A DNA stretch of 26,315 nucleotides from positions 8,187 through 34,501 of the forward strand of contig JAHZHA010000006.1 in NCBI GenBank assembly GCA_019420525.1, read 5' to 3'. Below the pieces are notes generated by a model. The model saw only the letters and a program-made list of their open reading frames with translations. It made no database searches and had not been told where the DNA came from. Made by a program: the position numbers and the translations under genes. Position 1 is the stretch's first letter; every line of letters begins with the position of its first letter. Origin of the DNA: Bacillota bacterium (GTDB lineage: Bacteria; Bacillota; Clostridia; Peptostreptococcales; Anaerovoracaceae). Shown one piece after another: positions 1 through 8,048 of this stretch.

Positions 1-216
1 GTGTCCCGGCCTCAGATACAGATGGTAGGTATTGGAAAGAATGATTTCCGCCCCCAGGTCTTCCACCTGTTCCGGACGCATGGCTTTCACTGTGGCTGCC
101 GTTCCCACCGGCATAAATACAGGCGTCTCTACTGTGCCGTGAGGCGTATGAAGACGGCCTCTCCGGGCCCGCGTCTTCGGATCTGTCTTTATCAGTTCAA
201 ATGTCACTGCATCCAT
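1..216 (-). CDS. tgt: Queuine tRNA-ribosyltransferase, N-terminal 72 residues (partial at window edge)
   Basis: Reading in from base 216 the protein begins MDAVTFELIKTD and continues with RRGRLHTPHGTVETPVFMPV, then GTAATVKAMRP and SNTYHLYLRPGH. This is the conserved N-terminus of bacterial Tgt. The enzyme exchanges guanine 34 of GUN-anticodon tRNAs for preQ1, the step before QueA. The ATG at 216 is preceded by TTTGGAG about 11 bases upstream. The gene lies downstream of queA on the same strand with a 78-base gap, the usual queA-tgt order in Bacillota. The catalytic aspartates and the zinc site would lie beyond the window, so only identity and start can be judged. Identification is firm. Confidence 0.95.
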   Translation of the reverse strand, partial: MDAVTFELIKTDPKTRARRGRLHTPHGTVETPVFMPVGTAATVKAMRPEQVEDLGAEIILSNTYHLYLRPGH

Positions 217-294
217 AAATAAAAAAACTCCAAATCATTTACACAAAAAATAACAAAAGTCCGGTTCACCTCCGGAATTTCTCCGACTGTTGGA

Positions 295-1335
295 TTATTC
301 GATAAACATGGCATCGCCGTAGGAGAAGAAACGATATTTCTGCCGTACCGCTTCCTCGTAAATCTTAATCATCTTCTCTCTGTCATACAGAGCCGATACC
401 AGCATCAGCAGCGTGGACTTCGGCAGATGGAAATTCGTGATCAGAGCGTCTACTACCTTAAAGCGGTAACCCGGATAGATGAAGATTCCCGTGCTTCCGC
501 TTCCGGCCAGCACCGTGCCATCCTCAAGACAGGAGCTCTCCAGCGTCCTGGAGGACGTCGTTCCCACCGATATGATACGGCCGCCTGCCTTCTTCGTCCC
601 GTTGATGAGATCAGCCGTCTCCTGTGTCACAGAGTATTCTTCGAAATGCATATGATGATCCTCCACCACATCGCACTTCACCGGCCGGAATGTTCCGATA
701 CCCACATGAAGCGTCACATACGCCGTCTTCACGCCCTTTTCCCTGACTTTTTCCAGAAGTTCCTCGGTAAAGTGAAGCCCCGCCGTAGGAGAAGCCACTG
801 ACCCCTCTTCTCTGCTGTAGACCGTCTGGTACATTTCTCTATCCAGAGCTTCATCCTCACGGTCGATATACGGCGGCAGCGGAATATGCCCGTTTTCTTC
901 CAGACGTTCATGAAAATCTCCATCGTAGGAGAATTCCACGATCCGCGTGCCGTCTTCGCTGAAATCGAGAATATCGGCAGAAAATCTTTTTCCTTCTTCT
1001 TTGCAGAAATCCACCGTGATGCCCGGTTTCAGCTTTTTGCCGGGTTTGACCATCGCCTCCCAGCGGTCGCCCTCCCTGCGTTTGATCAGGAGAAACTCCG
1101 CTTTCGCACCGGTATCCCTCTTTTCGCCGAACAGGCGGGCCGGCAGGACCCGGGAATCGTTCATGACGAGACAGTCGCCCGGCCGCAGATAATTCAGAAT
1201 ATCGTAAAACTTTTTATGATAAATGGCGTCGTGAGCCCGGTCCACCACCAGCAGACGGGCCTCATCGCGCTTTTCCTCCGGATACTGAGCGATCAGCTCC
1301 GGAGGAAGATAATAATCAAAATCTGTGATCAGCAA
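295..1335 (-). CDS. queA: S-adenosylmethionine:tRNA ribosyltransferase-isomerase QueA
   Basis: This enzyme transfers and isomerises the ribosyl group of S-adenosylmethionine onto 7-aminomethyl-7-deazaguanine in tRNA, giving epoxyqueuosine. The 346 residues match the usual family length. Family motifs appear in order: NDSRVLPARL (59-68), GHIPLPPYI (149-157), ASPTAGLHFT (181-190), HVGIGTFRPV (210-219), GTTSSRTLE (258-266), and a C-terminal block with YPGYRFKVVDALITNFHLPK (287-306) ending in YGDAMFIE. The start codon is TTG, two bases after the spoIID-like stop. A GAGG lies about 10 bases upstream inside the end of that gene, so translation is probably coupled. No nearby ATG fits the family N-terminus, which supports TTG. 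It is cytoplasmic and co-oriented with tgt, the preceding enzyme of the pathway. Confidence 0.97.
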   Translation of the reverse strand: MLITDFDYYLPPELIAQYPEEKRDEARLLVVDRAHDAIYHKKFYDILNYLRPGDCLVMNDSRVLPARLFGEKRDTGAKAEFLLIKRREGDRWEAMVKPGKKLKPGITVDFCKEEGKRFSADILDFSEDGTRIVEFSYDGDFHERLEENGHIPLPPYIDREDEALDREMYQTVYSREEGSVASPTAGLHFTEELLEKVREKGVKTAYVTLHVGIGTFRPVKCDVVEDHHMHFEEYSVTQETADLINGTKKAGGRIISVGTTSSRTLESSCLEDGTVLAGSGSTGIFIYPGYRFKVVDALITNFHLPKSTLLMLVSALYDREKMIKIYEEAVRQKYRFFSYGDAMFIE

Positions 1336-1337
1336 TC

Positions 1338-2777
1338 CTATTTAACCTCGATTCCAGTATAGTAAAATTCTAAAATTTGTCTGTAAGTAAATCCCTGTTT
1401 TGCCATCTGCTGAGCACCCTGCTGAGACATACCTACACCGTGACCATAGCCTTTTCCGTTGATAATCAATACGTCAGAATCATCATCAAAAGTAACCGTC
1501 GTACCGCCAGTTACCGTTCCGCCAGACCCGCTGTTTTCTTCTCCGGTTACGATGATTTTTGTTCCCGAAGCACTGAGCGCCGTCATTCCGTTAAGAGTCT
1601 TTGTCGTTGTTCCGGATGCAGATATTACACTGACTTCACTGCCCAGCGCATTCATTCCGGAGGCTCCCAGACCATAGACAGTCTGTCCCTCTGTTACAGA
1701 AGGCTGCTCCGGTACTTCTGTCGTACTGCCGCCTGACAGTGTGCCGCCTTCCGTGCTGAAAGTAAAGTTTCTCGACTTCAACGACACTCCCAGAGCAGAG
1801 CGTATCGCTTCCTTTGTATATGTTATAGAATTTCTCGAACCGTGAACTGTGACAGAGGCTGCATATCCGGAATCATTTACGCTGTCTATGCTGATACTTT
1901 CTACCGTTCCCAGGCCTTCTGATGCAAATGTTTTTGTGAGATCCGCTCTTGTCAGCTCTACCGTCCAGGTATAGCTCGGAGAATACGGATCTTCCTTGCC
2001 TCTCAGATATCCGAGAGCTGAAACCCATGCATCCTCGCTGTTTTCCGTATGCCCGCCGCTGTTGGCAAAGTAATAGGCGGCTACCGGTTTGCCCTGATAA
2101 TAAACCATTTCTCCCTTTGTCTCTTCTACTGCTCGGTCAGTGCTCTCGTATTCACTGTCGGCGCCGCTATATACCTGGCAGTGTACCGTTGTACAGATAT
2201 CAAATCCCTGAGAGCTGTGCTTTCCCTTGTTGGTTATGGCGAAACTTCGGATAGCCACCGCCTGAGCCTTTATGGCTTCGATATGACTGGACTGCCCGAT
2301 TTCCGAATGTACGACACCTCTTGCATAATCATCCGTGGAAAGATAATTGATGATATTCATCTGACCGGAAGCATTGATATACGGAATGATGCCGCCCCGG
2401 TAATTTTTTCCGCCGAATTTCACCTTATCATCACCGGTGGACGGATATTCACCTCCTACGATGCATTCTGTACCGTCGCCCTTCAGCGTCGTCAGAACTT
2501 TACCTGCACTGTCTTTCACCTGAACAGCACCTCCTGACAGCTGCAGCGTCAGCGTATCCGTATCATACGTTTCGCCTGTAGCACGTATGGCATTGTCACC
2601 GGCGGATGCCAGGGCAAAACCGCTGTCGGAAGTGATCTGAGCCGTCGTCTCCGACGAACCGTACCTCAAACCGACTTTTATGTATTCTTCTGATGCCGCT
2701 CCGGCGGTAAATGTAAACATGGCGAATACCAGTACAAAGGTCAGAGCCCATGCGATGCTTTTTCTGAAAATTTTCAT
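1338..2777 (-). CDS. SpoIID/LytB-domain protein, secreted peptidoglycan lytic transglycosylase-like
   Basis: Residues 1-28 look like a Sec signal peptide (positive start, hydrophobic core, AGAA). The SpoIID domain follows: YARGVVHSEIG (151-161, with E159 at the catalytic Glu position known from SpoIID), KAQAVAIRSFAI (170-181), and DICTTVHCQVYSG (193-205) with the paired Cys C195 and C200 seen in the family. Then come ANSGGHTENSEDAW (238-251) and the C-terminal GKGYGHGVGMSQQGA (441-455). About 90 residues (roughly 345-435), rich in Ser, Thr and Gly, separate the last motif from the rest, which makes the protein (479 residues) longer than typical SpoIID. SpoIID cuts denuded glycan strands during engulfment; LytB relatives act in cell-wall turnover. 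Which role applies here cannot be decided. A strong SD (GGAGGGGG) lies at the end of ruvB. The position between ruvB and queA is common in Clostridia. Confidence 0.9.
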   Translation of the reverse strand: MKIFRKSIAWALTFVLVFAMFTFTAGAASEEYIKVGLRYGSSETTAQITSDSGFALASAGDNAIRATGETYDTDTLTLQLSGGAVQVKDSAGKVLTTLKGDGTECIVGGEYPSTGDDKVKFGGKNYRGGIIPYINASGQMNIINYLSTDDYARGVVHSEIGQSSHIEAIKAQAVAIRSFAITNKGKHSSQGFDICTTVHCQVYSGADSEYESTDRAVEETKGEMVYYQGKPVAAYYFANSGGHTENSEDAWVSALGYLRGKEDPYSPSYTWTVELTRADLTKTFASEGLGTVESISIDSVNDSGYAASVTVHGSRNSITYTKEAIRSALGVSLKSRNFTFSTEGGTLSGGSTTEVPEQPSVTEGQTVYGLGASGMNALGSEVSVISASGTTTKTLNGMTALSASGTKIIVTGEENSGSGGTVTGGTTVTFDDDSDVLIINGKGYGHGVGMSQQGAQQMAKQGFTYRQILEFYYTGIEVK

Positions 2778-2780
2778 CTC

Positions 2781-3791
2781 TTATTCCCCCTCCGTTACTC
2801 GTTGGATTCCCAGATGCCGGTAAGCCGCATCGGAAACCATTCTTCCTTTCTGTGTTCTGTTGAGAAGCCCTGTCTGAATCAGATAAGGCTCATAAACATC
2901 TTCAATTGTAATGCGCTCTTCACCCAGAGCTGCGGCTATGGTATCGATGCCCACCGGACCACCTTTGAAGCGTTCGATAATCAGCATGAGAATCTCACGG
3001 TCCAGACCTTCCAGTCCCAGATCGTCGATTCCCAGCGCCTGGAATGCTTCCCGCGCGATGTCCGTATCGATATATCCGTCACCTCTGACCTGAGAAAAAT
3101 CTCTGACGCGCTTCAGCACTCGGTTGGCCACTCTCGGCGTACCTCTGGAGCGGAGTGCCATCTGCCGCACAGCCTCCTCATCGGCTTCCACTCCGAGAAT
3201 TCCTGCAGACCGCTGAATAATACGCATGAGATCTTCGGTAGAATAAAGCTCAAATTTCCCTATGACACCAAAACGGTCTCTCAGCGGAGCAGACAGGCTT
3301 CCCGCTCTGGTGGTTGCGCCGATGAGAGTAAACCTCGGTATGTCCAGTCGCAGAGAACGAGCTGATGGTCCCTTGCCTATGATGATATCTATGGCATAAT
3401 CTTCCATAGCTGAGTAGAGAACTTCTTCTACCGACCGGTTCAGTCTGTGAATCTCATCGATAAACAGAACATCGTTTTCATCGAGATTTGTCAGAATCGC
3501 CGCCAGATCTCCAGCCCGGTCGATAGCAGGCCCGGAAGTAATCCGCAGATTTACGTTCATCTCATTGGCGATGATACCTGCCAGCGTCGTCTTTCCCAGA
3601 CCCGGAGGCCCGTAGAAAAGCACATGATCCAGCGGCTCATTCCGCTGCATGGCCGCCTGGATGAAAATCTCCAGATTCGCCCGGACTGTATTCTGCCCGA
3701 TATAGTCTGACAGCCGCTTCGGCCGGAGACTCACCTCGATTTCGGCGTCCTCCTCCGTAAAGCCGGCTTTCGTTATCCTTTCCTTTTCCAA
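2781..3791 (-). CDS. ruvB: Holliday junction branch-migration helicase subunit RuvB
   Basis: RuvB is the AAA+ ring motor that drives Holliday-junction branch migration with RuvA. The 336 residues are the normal size. Visible motifs are the N-terminal SLRPKRLSDYIGQ (21-33), Walker A GPPGLGKT (61-68), Walker B LFIDEIH (109-115), sensor I region GATTRAG (158-164), RDRFG (171-175), and a C-terminal winged-helix part with EPYLIQTGLLNRTQKGR. The start codon is TTG, with GGGAGGTG about 8 bases upstream. No nearby ATG would keep the conserved N-terminus, so TTG is favoured. The gene follows ruvA by 21 bases and precedes the spoIID-like gene by 3 bases, so they are almost certainly co-transcribed. Confidence 0.98.
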   Translation of the reverse strand: MEKERITKAGFTEEDAEIEVSLRPKRLSDYIGQNTVRANLEIFIQAAMQRNEPLDHVLFYGPPGLGKTTLAGIIANEMNVNLRITSGPAIDRAGDLAAILTNLDENDVLFIDEIHRLNRSVEEVLYSAMEDYAIDIIIGKGPSARSLRLDIPRFTLIGATTRAGSLSAPLRDRFGVIGKFELYSTEDLMRIIQRSAGILGVEADEEAVRQMALRSRGTPRVANRVLKRVRDFSQVRGDGYIDTDIAREAFQALGIDDLGLEGLDREILMLIIERFKGGPVGIDTIAAALGEERITIEDVYEPYLIQTGLLNRTQKGRMVSDAAYRHLGIQRVTEGE

Positions 3792-3812
3792 AATATCACA
3801 CCTCCCGGAAGA

Positions 3813-4424
3813 CTACAGCCGGGACAGCTTCTTCAGCGCCGCTCTGATATATTCTTCCGCAGCTGCATCTGTCAGACCGCAGGATGCTACGGCTTCTGAT
3901 GCTTCACTTCTGGAATATCCCAGTGACATCAGCGCTGAAACGGCCTCGGAGATACTGCCCATCGGATCACTTTCCGGCAGCGCCGCAGCAGCCGCGCCGC
4001 CGTCTGACATCGTCAACGCCGCATCCTCCAGTTTATCCTTCAGTTCCAGTACAATCCTCTGCGCCGTCTTCTTTCCTATTCCCTGCGCTCTCGCCAGCGT
4101 ATCCGGATCGTTGAACACGACAGCCTTCTGTACCTCTGCAGGAGAAAGCGCCGACAATACGGCCACAGCCGCCTTTGCTCCGATGCCGCTCACCGTCATC
4201 AGAAGACGGAACAGCTTCAGGGATTCTCTGTCGTCGAACCCGTATAGACTGACATCATCCTCCCGGACGATCATGGCCGTATAAACTGTAACCTCCTGAT
4301 CCGGCGGTGCCATGTATACAGCGGACAGAGACGGAACCGTCAGTTCATAACCGATGCCGTTGCGCTCGATGACGACGCCGGTATCTGTCGTCTCCGTAAT
4401 TCTTCCTTTTATATAGTGAATCAT
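3813..4424 (-). CDS. ruvA: Holliday junction DNA helicase subunit RuvA
   Basis: RuvA binds four-way junctions as a tetramer and loads RuvB. The 203-residue protein has the OB-fold start MIHYIKGRITETTDTGVVIE. Two helix-hairpin-helix motifs follow, around TVSGIGAKAAVAVLSAL and AQGIGKKTAQRIVLELKDKL. After an Ala/Gly-rich linker comes a C-terminal RuvB-contacting helix domain (SALMSLGYSRSEASEAV). The ATG is preceded by AAAAGG at about 10 bases. It sits between ruvC (28 bases upstream) and ruvB, the classic ruvCAB order. Length and domain order are normal. Confidence 0.97.
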   Translation of the reverse strand: MIHYIKGRITETTDTGVVIERNGIGYELTVPSLSAVYMAPPDQEVTVYTAMIVREDDVSLYGFDDRESLKLFRLLMTVSGIGAKAAVAVLSALSPAEVQKAVVFNDPDTLARAQGIGKKTAQRIVLELKDKLEDAALTMSDGGAAAAALPESDPMGSISEAVSALMSLGYSRSEASEAVASCGLTDAAAEEYIRAALKKLSRL

Positions 4425-4452
4425 CTGTTCTTAACCTTTTCTATTTTTTATC

Positions 4453-5043
4453 TCATCCTCCGCGTATAATCCGGAATCCGTCTTTCTTTTTAATTCCTGC
4501 GGATTTGCGACTGCCGTCGGCCTTTCGCTCCGCCGCCAGAGCTTTTTCGATAGCCTGAGACATCCGCGCCGCGGCTCCGCTGGAATTCCCGTGACAGATG
4601 GCCACCGCCAGAGCATCCGCCGTATCGTCCGGCTTCGGTACCTTTTCCAGATGCAAAATAGCTTTTACCATCTGCTGTACCTGTTTCTTCTCCGCACGAC
4701 CGTAGCCCGCCAGAGCCTGTTTGATCTGTAGAGGCGTGTATTCCGTCACTTCTAGTCCCGAATTGACACAGGCCAGGATTGCCACGCCCCGGGCCTGTCC
4801 CACATTGATCACCGTCTTCGCGTTGGTGTTGTAAAAGAGTTCTTCAATGGCCGCTTCATCCGGTTGCCACTGCGCGATGATATCCATCAGCGAAGAATAG
4901 AGAAATTTCAGTCGCAGCGGCATAGGCGCTCCTGCCTCCGTGGAAATGCTGCCGTAATCGCAGACAGTAAACTGATTTCCTTTTTTTTCTATAACTCCGT
5001 AACCCATCAGGGCATATCCCGGGTCGATTCCTAATATCTTCAT
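4453..5043 (-). CDS. ruvC: Crossover junction endodeoxyribonuclease RuvC
   Basis: RuvC resolves Holliday junctions by symmetric nicking after RuvAB migration. The start chosen is the ATG at 5043, giving MKILGIDPGYALMGYGV with the catalytic Asp at residue 7, the standard RuvC beginning. A longer TTG-initiated frame from 5085 adds 14 residues with no family support and no SD. Other acidic active-site segments are EAAIEELFYN and the C-terminal KPDDTADALAVAICH. The product is 196 residues. The last 30 or so residues, rich in Lys and Arg (KADGSRKSAGIKKKDG), extend past the usual domain end and look disordered. The ribosome binding site is weak. The gene heads the ruvC-ruvA-ruvB-spoIID-queA-tgt series, with 129 bases to the gene upstream. 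Confidence 0.95.
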   Translation of the reverse strand: MKILGIDPGYALMGYGVIEKKGNQFTVCDYGSISTEAGAPMPLRLKFLYSSLMDIIAQWQPDEAAIEELFYNTNAKTVINVGQARGVAILACVNSGLEVTEYTPLQIKQALAGYGRAEKKQVQQMVKAILHLEKVPKPDDTADALAVAICHGNSSGAAARMSQAIEKALAAERKADGSRKSAGIKKKDGFRIIRGG

Positions 5044-5172
5044 TCTGAATTTCGCCCGCTTTCTGTCTTTCAGTAAAAAACTCAATCACTGTTGATTTTA
5101 TCATATTTTGCATCGAATATCCACTTTTCGTGAAGAGTCTCACCTTGTCACCGACACCAGCACTTATGTTGC

Positions 5173-5598
5173 TCACTCTTCCTTTTTATTTGCACCGACT
5201 TCCTTTCCGCCGGGCAGCGACAGAAGAAATGAAATGACGATAACAGAAAGCGGTGATGCTGAAACACTTTCCATATAATAATCCACGATATTCATTGCCA
5301 ATGCTGTAGCTGCAGCATCCCACACGATATACAGCAGAACCGCCGCCGGGCGAGGCAGCCTTCCAAGAGAAAACAACATTCCGATCAGCGTGGAAACCAG
5401 CAGATTTAACGGACAAGAAATGACTGCAGCGATGATAAAAAACAAAATGGCGCTGCCTGGGGAATGATAGGAAAATCCAAACAGTTTCATAACCGCTCCG
5501 CAAAATATTGCCACCACCGATAACGCAGCTGTAAATATCACCATACATACGACAATCAGAATGATTTTTTCACCATATTTTTTCCAGAATTCTTTCAT
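5173..5598 (-). CDS. Small integral membrane protein, possible YrvL family
   Basis: This 141-residue protein starts with a basic stretch (MKEFWKKYGEK). It then shows about four hydrophobic segments: IILIVVCMVIFTAALSVVAI (13-32), SAILFFIIAAVISCPLNLLV (about 48-68), a weaker one around PAAVLLYIVWDAAATALAM, and PLSVIVISFLLSLPG near the end. It ends with a charged tail. Length, segment spacing and the GFSYHSPGSAILFF and IVDYYMES stretches remind me of the YrvL family, whose Bacillus member lowers activity of a sigma factor. That match is from memory and weak. It is upstream of ruvC on the same strand and divergent from argR. An AAAGGA about 12 bases before the ATG and a clean membrane pattern support a real gene; the function is unknown. 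Confidence 0.72.
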   Translation of the reverse strand: MKEFWKKYGEKIILIVVCMVIFTAALSVVAIFCGAVMKLFGFSYHSPGSAILFFIIAAVISCPLNLLVSTLIGMLFSLGRLPRPAAVLLYIVWDAAATALAMNIVDYYMESVSASPLSVIVISFLLSLPGGKEVGANKKEE

Positions 5599-5678
5599 TA
5601 TTTCACTGCCGTCCTTTCCGGGCTATATTTTACCATAGGAATATGGGCATGTCTGCTGTCCTAATATCTCAATGAAGA

Positions 5679-5713
5679 TTTCTGTTTTAAAAAATACAGA
5701 AAAAAGGTATAAT
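5679..5713 (+). promoter_or_regulatory. Probable argR promoter with overlapping inverted repeat
   Basis: A perfect TATAAT lies at 5708-5713, 56 bases before the argR ATG. The matching -35 position (TTTTAA, 5685-5690) is poor, so activity may depend on the -10 and flanking A/T. A 7-bp inverted repeat, TTTCTGT (5679-5685) and ACAGAAA (5696-5702), covers the -35 and spacer and could be a repressor site. Between the -10 and argR the leader is very AT-rich and contains TGAATTTACCATAT, loosely like one ARG-box half. Autoregulation by ArgR is therefore possible but not shown. For the divergent gene at 5598, CAGACA (5655-5650) and TAAAAT (5632-5627), 17 bases apart, are a weak candidate promoter. Confidence 0.5.
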
Positions 5714-5769
5714 AATAATCGTCAATAGATATTTATACATTACTGAATTTACCATATGAGGTTTAAAAT

Positions 5770-6228
5770 ATGAGATATTCCAGACAGGATAAGATCCTGG
5801 AAATCATCAGTGAAAACGAAATCGAAACACAGGACGCTCTCGCCGAAAAGCTGGCGGAGAGCGGTTTTAATGTAACGCAGGCTACGATTTCCAGAGATAT
5901 CAAAGAACTTCAACTCATCAAAACACAGTCTGCCAGCGGCAGGTACAGATACGCCCGGGCACCTCAGTCTCCTTCCGCATCCGGCTCCGGCAACCGCTAT
6001 CACAAAATATTCAAAAATACGGTGAGCTCCGTGTCATCTTCCGGCAATATTATCGTCCTGAAGACACTGGCAGGATGTGCCAATGCTGCCGGAGAAGCTG
6101 TAGATTCCATGGGAGTAGATGGCATTCTTGGCACCCTGGCCGGCGACAATACGCTCTTTATCGTCGTCGACTCACCAGACCACGTGCCTCCTATCGTCAG
6201 CAGATTTTCAGACATCATGGGTATTTAA
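5770..6228 (+). CDS. argR: Arginine repressor ArgR
   Basis: ArgR is a hexameric regulator that, with bound arginine, represses arginine biosynthesis and can activate catabolism. The 152 residues are the usual length. The N-terminal winged helix-turn-helix is clear: RQDKILEIISENEIETQDAL, then NVTQATISRDIKELQLIKT, in which the SRD helix contacts DNA. The C-terminal oligomerisation and arginine-binding domain has NIIVLKTLAGCANAAGEAVD and ILGTLAGDNTLFIVV. The usual arginine-contact pair GDD reads GDN here; the first Asp is kept. GAGG lies 8 bases before the ATG. recN follows after 16 bases; argR-recN pairing is widespread in Bacillota. Confidence 0.96.
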   Translation: MRYSRQDKILEIISENEIETQDALAEKLAESGFNVTQATISRDIKELQLIKTQSASGRYRYARAPQSPSASGSGNRYHKIFKNTVSSVSSSGNIIVLKTLAGCANAAGEAVDSMGVDGILGTLAGDNTLFIVVDSPDHVPPIVSRFSDIMGI

Positions 6229-6244
6229 AAGAAGGTATAAAACC

Positions 6245-7924
6245 ATGCTTTCACACATCTATATCAGAGATTTCGCCATCATCCGGGAGATCGACATCGA
6301 CCTCGATTCCGGCTTCAGCATCATAACAGGCGAAACAGGCACCGGAAAATCCATCGTCATCCAGGCGGTCAGCATGGCTCTCGGGGGCCGCGGAAGCTCT
6401 TCTCTGGTGAGAAAGGGCTGTGACAGAGCGCTGGTGCAGCTGATCTTCTCCCTTACCGATGAAGAAAAACGCCTCATCGAAGAAAACTGTGAATATGCTC
6501 TGGATTCCTCTGATGAGGATCTCATCCTTTCCCGCGACATTCACGCCTCCGGCAAAAGCATCGCCCGCATCAACGGACGGATCGTCAATCTCTCGGTCCT
6601 CTCCTCCGTCGCTTCCGTTCTGATGGACATACACGGACAATATGACAACCAGACGCTGCTCCGCCCGGAAAATCACCGGAACATTCTCGATGGCTTCGCC
6701 GGGAGTGAAGTTCTCTCCACAAGAGAAAAACTGAAAAAGTCCTATAGTGAATACGACCGGACGAGGCGTGCTCTGGCAAAACTTCGCAGAGAACACAGTG
6801 AGTATCTCCGACGTCAGGATTTTCTCCGCTACGAGGCAGATGAGATCGACTCTGCCGCTGTCGCTCCCGGAGAAGATGAGGAACTGAGCCGCCGTCTCAC
6901 CGTCCTTCAAAACAGTGAAAAAATCTATTCCGCTCTCTCCGAAGTCTACGAAATTCTCAGTGAAAACAGACTCGACCGCTGTACATCCCTGCTTTCTGAA
7001 ATCGCCGGATTCGATCCTGCCTGTGCGGGTTTTCTGGAATCCATTCAGAATTGTATGTATACGCTGGAAGACGTCTGCGCCGAAGTGCGGAAATCGAAAG
7101 ATTCTGTCTCCTTCGAACCGGAAGAGACGGACCGCGTTCTCGGACGCCTGGATCTTCTGGACCGGCTGAAGCGGAAATACGGAGGCACACTGGAAAAAGT
7201 CATGGAATACCGGGACAATGCGGCAGCGGAACTCGACATTCTGGAAAATATCGATGAAAAAGAACAGGAACTGAAAGAGCAGCTGAAAACTCAGATCCGG
7301 CAGGTGGACAGTCTTTCCGCTCAGTTGACAGAATTCCGGCAGGATGCCGCCTCTCGCCTCTCTCAGGAGATGAGTCGGGAGCTCAGCGAACTGAATTTCC
7401 ACAACGTCAGATTTGAGGTCCGCATTCAGCCTGCCTCCGACAGCGAAGGACGGAAACTTTACTCCGCCGAAGGAACGGATATCGTGGAATTCTTTTTCAG
7501 CGCCAACAAAGGAGAAGAATTGAAGCCACTGGCCTCAGTAGCTTCCGGAGGCGAAATTTCCAGAATTTCTCTGGCTTTCAAATGTCTGACCGATTCCGGT
7601 GCATCCCGCACCATGATTTTCGACGAAATCGACACCGGAATCAGCGGGATCACAGCCAGCGTCGTGGGACGCAAGATGTCACAGCTGGGCCGCCGCCATC
7701 AGATCCTGTGCATTACACATCTTCCCCAGATCGCCGCAGCCGGCGACAGTCAGTACCAGATCGCCAAGGACGAAGATGACGACAGCAGTTATACCACCAT
7801 CAGCCGTCTCGGCGAAACGGAGCGTATCACAGAAATCGCCCGTCTTCTGGGCGGCGCCAACATCACAGAGACGACACTGGCCAGCGCCCGGGAACTTCTA
7901 GAAAACTCCGGGTACCGCCAATAG
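6245..7924 (+). CDS. recN: DNA repair protein RecN (SMC-like ATPase)
   Basis: RecN is an SMC-like ATPase recruited early to double-strand breaks, where it helps bring DNA ends together for recombination. The start chosen is the ATG at 6245 (MLSHIYIRDFAIIREIDIDL), with GAAGGT upstream. A longer in-frame opening from 6119 only overlaps the end of argR. The 559-residue protein has Walker A GETGTGKS at 29-36, a Q-loop-like DIHGQYDNQTL, and a central coiled-coil rich in Glu, Arg and Leu. The C-terminal ATPase half has the ABC signature SVASGGEISRISLAF, Walker B MIFDEIDTGISG and the His-switch region ILCITHLPQIAA. It is complete. It is transcribed with argR and ends before a strong palindromic terminator. 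Confidence 0.97.
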   Translation: MLSHIYIRDFAIIREIDIDLDSGFSIITGETGTGKSIVIQAVSMALGGRGSSSLVRKGCDRALVQLIFSLTDEEKRLIEENCEYALDSSDEDLILSRDIHASGKSIARINGRIVNLSVLSSVASVLMDIHGQYDNQTLLRPENHRNILDGFAGSEVLSTREKLKKSYSEYDRTRRALAKLRREHSEYLRRQDFLRYEADEIDSAAVAPGEDEELSRRLTVLQNSEKIYSALSEVYEILSENRLDRCTSLLSEIAGFDPACAGFLESIQNCMYTLEDVCAEVRKSKDSVSFEPEETDRVLGRLDLLDRLKRKYGGTLEKVMEYRDNAAAELDILENIDEKEQELKEQLKTQIRQVDSLSAQLTEFRQDAASRLSQEMSRELSELNFHNVRFEVRIQPASDSEGRKLYSAEGTDIVEFFFSANKGEELKPLASVASGGEISRISLAFKCLTDSGASRTMIFDEIDTGISGITASVVGRKMSQLGRRHQILCITHLPQIAAAGDSQYQIAKDEDDDSSYTTISRLGETERITEIARLLGGANITETTLASARELLENSGYRQ

Positions 7925-8010
7925 CATGTGTGTCGTAAACATTTTGTACATCTGCAGATCACAGAATTTTTTATCATCGCAATCTGAATACTGCAAAATC
8001 AAAAACTGCA

Positions 8011-8048
8011 AAAAATATTTCCCGGGGCATGCCCCGGGAAATATTTTT
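8011..8048. terminator. Bidirectional terminator: perfect 38-base palindrome
   Basis: Bases 8011-8048 read identically on both strands. Each 19-base arm has an AAAAATATTT outer part and a CCCGGGGCA inner part. As RNA this folds into a long hairpin whose GC-rich upper stem is followed by an A/U stretch in either direction. It sits between convergent recN (stop at 7924) and the kinase gene, whose TAA stop (8049-8047) overlaps the palindrome's outer edge. This placement fits a shared terminator for both transcripts. Confidence 0.85.

Noticed and set aside
260..276. Small stem TCCGG/CCGGA between queA and tgt
   Set aside because: Only five pairs with a 7-base loop. Although T-rich sequence follows on the minus strand, it is too weak to call a terminator between genes normally transcribed together. 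I also saw no preQ1 riboswitch pattern.
6251..7402. Open frame of 383 codons on the minus strand, antisense to recN
   Set aside because: It lies wholly inside recN, whose product has all RecN motifs. The antisense translation is Phe-rich with no recognisable domain, and it has no separate context.
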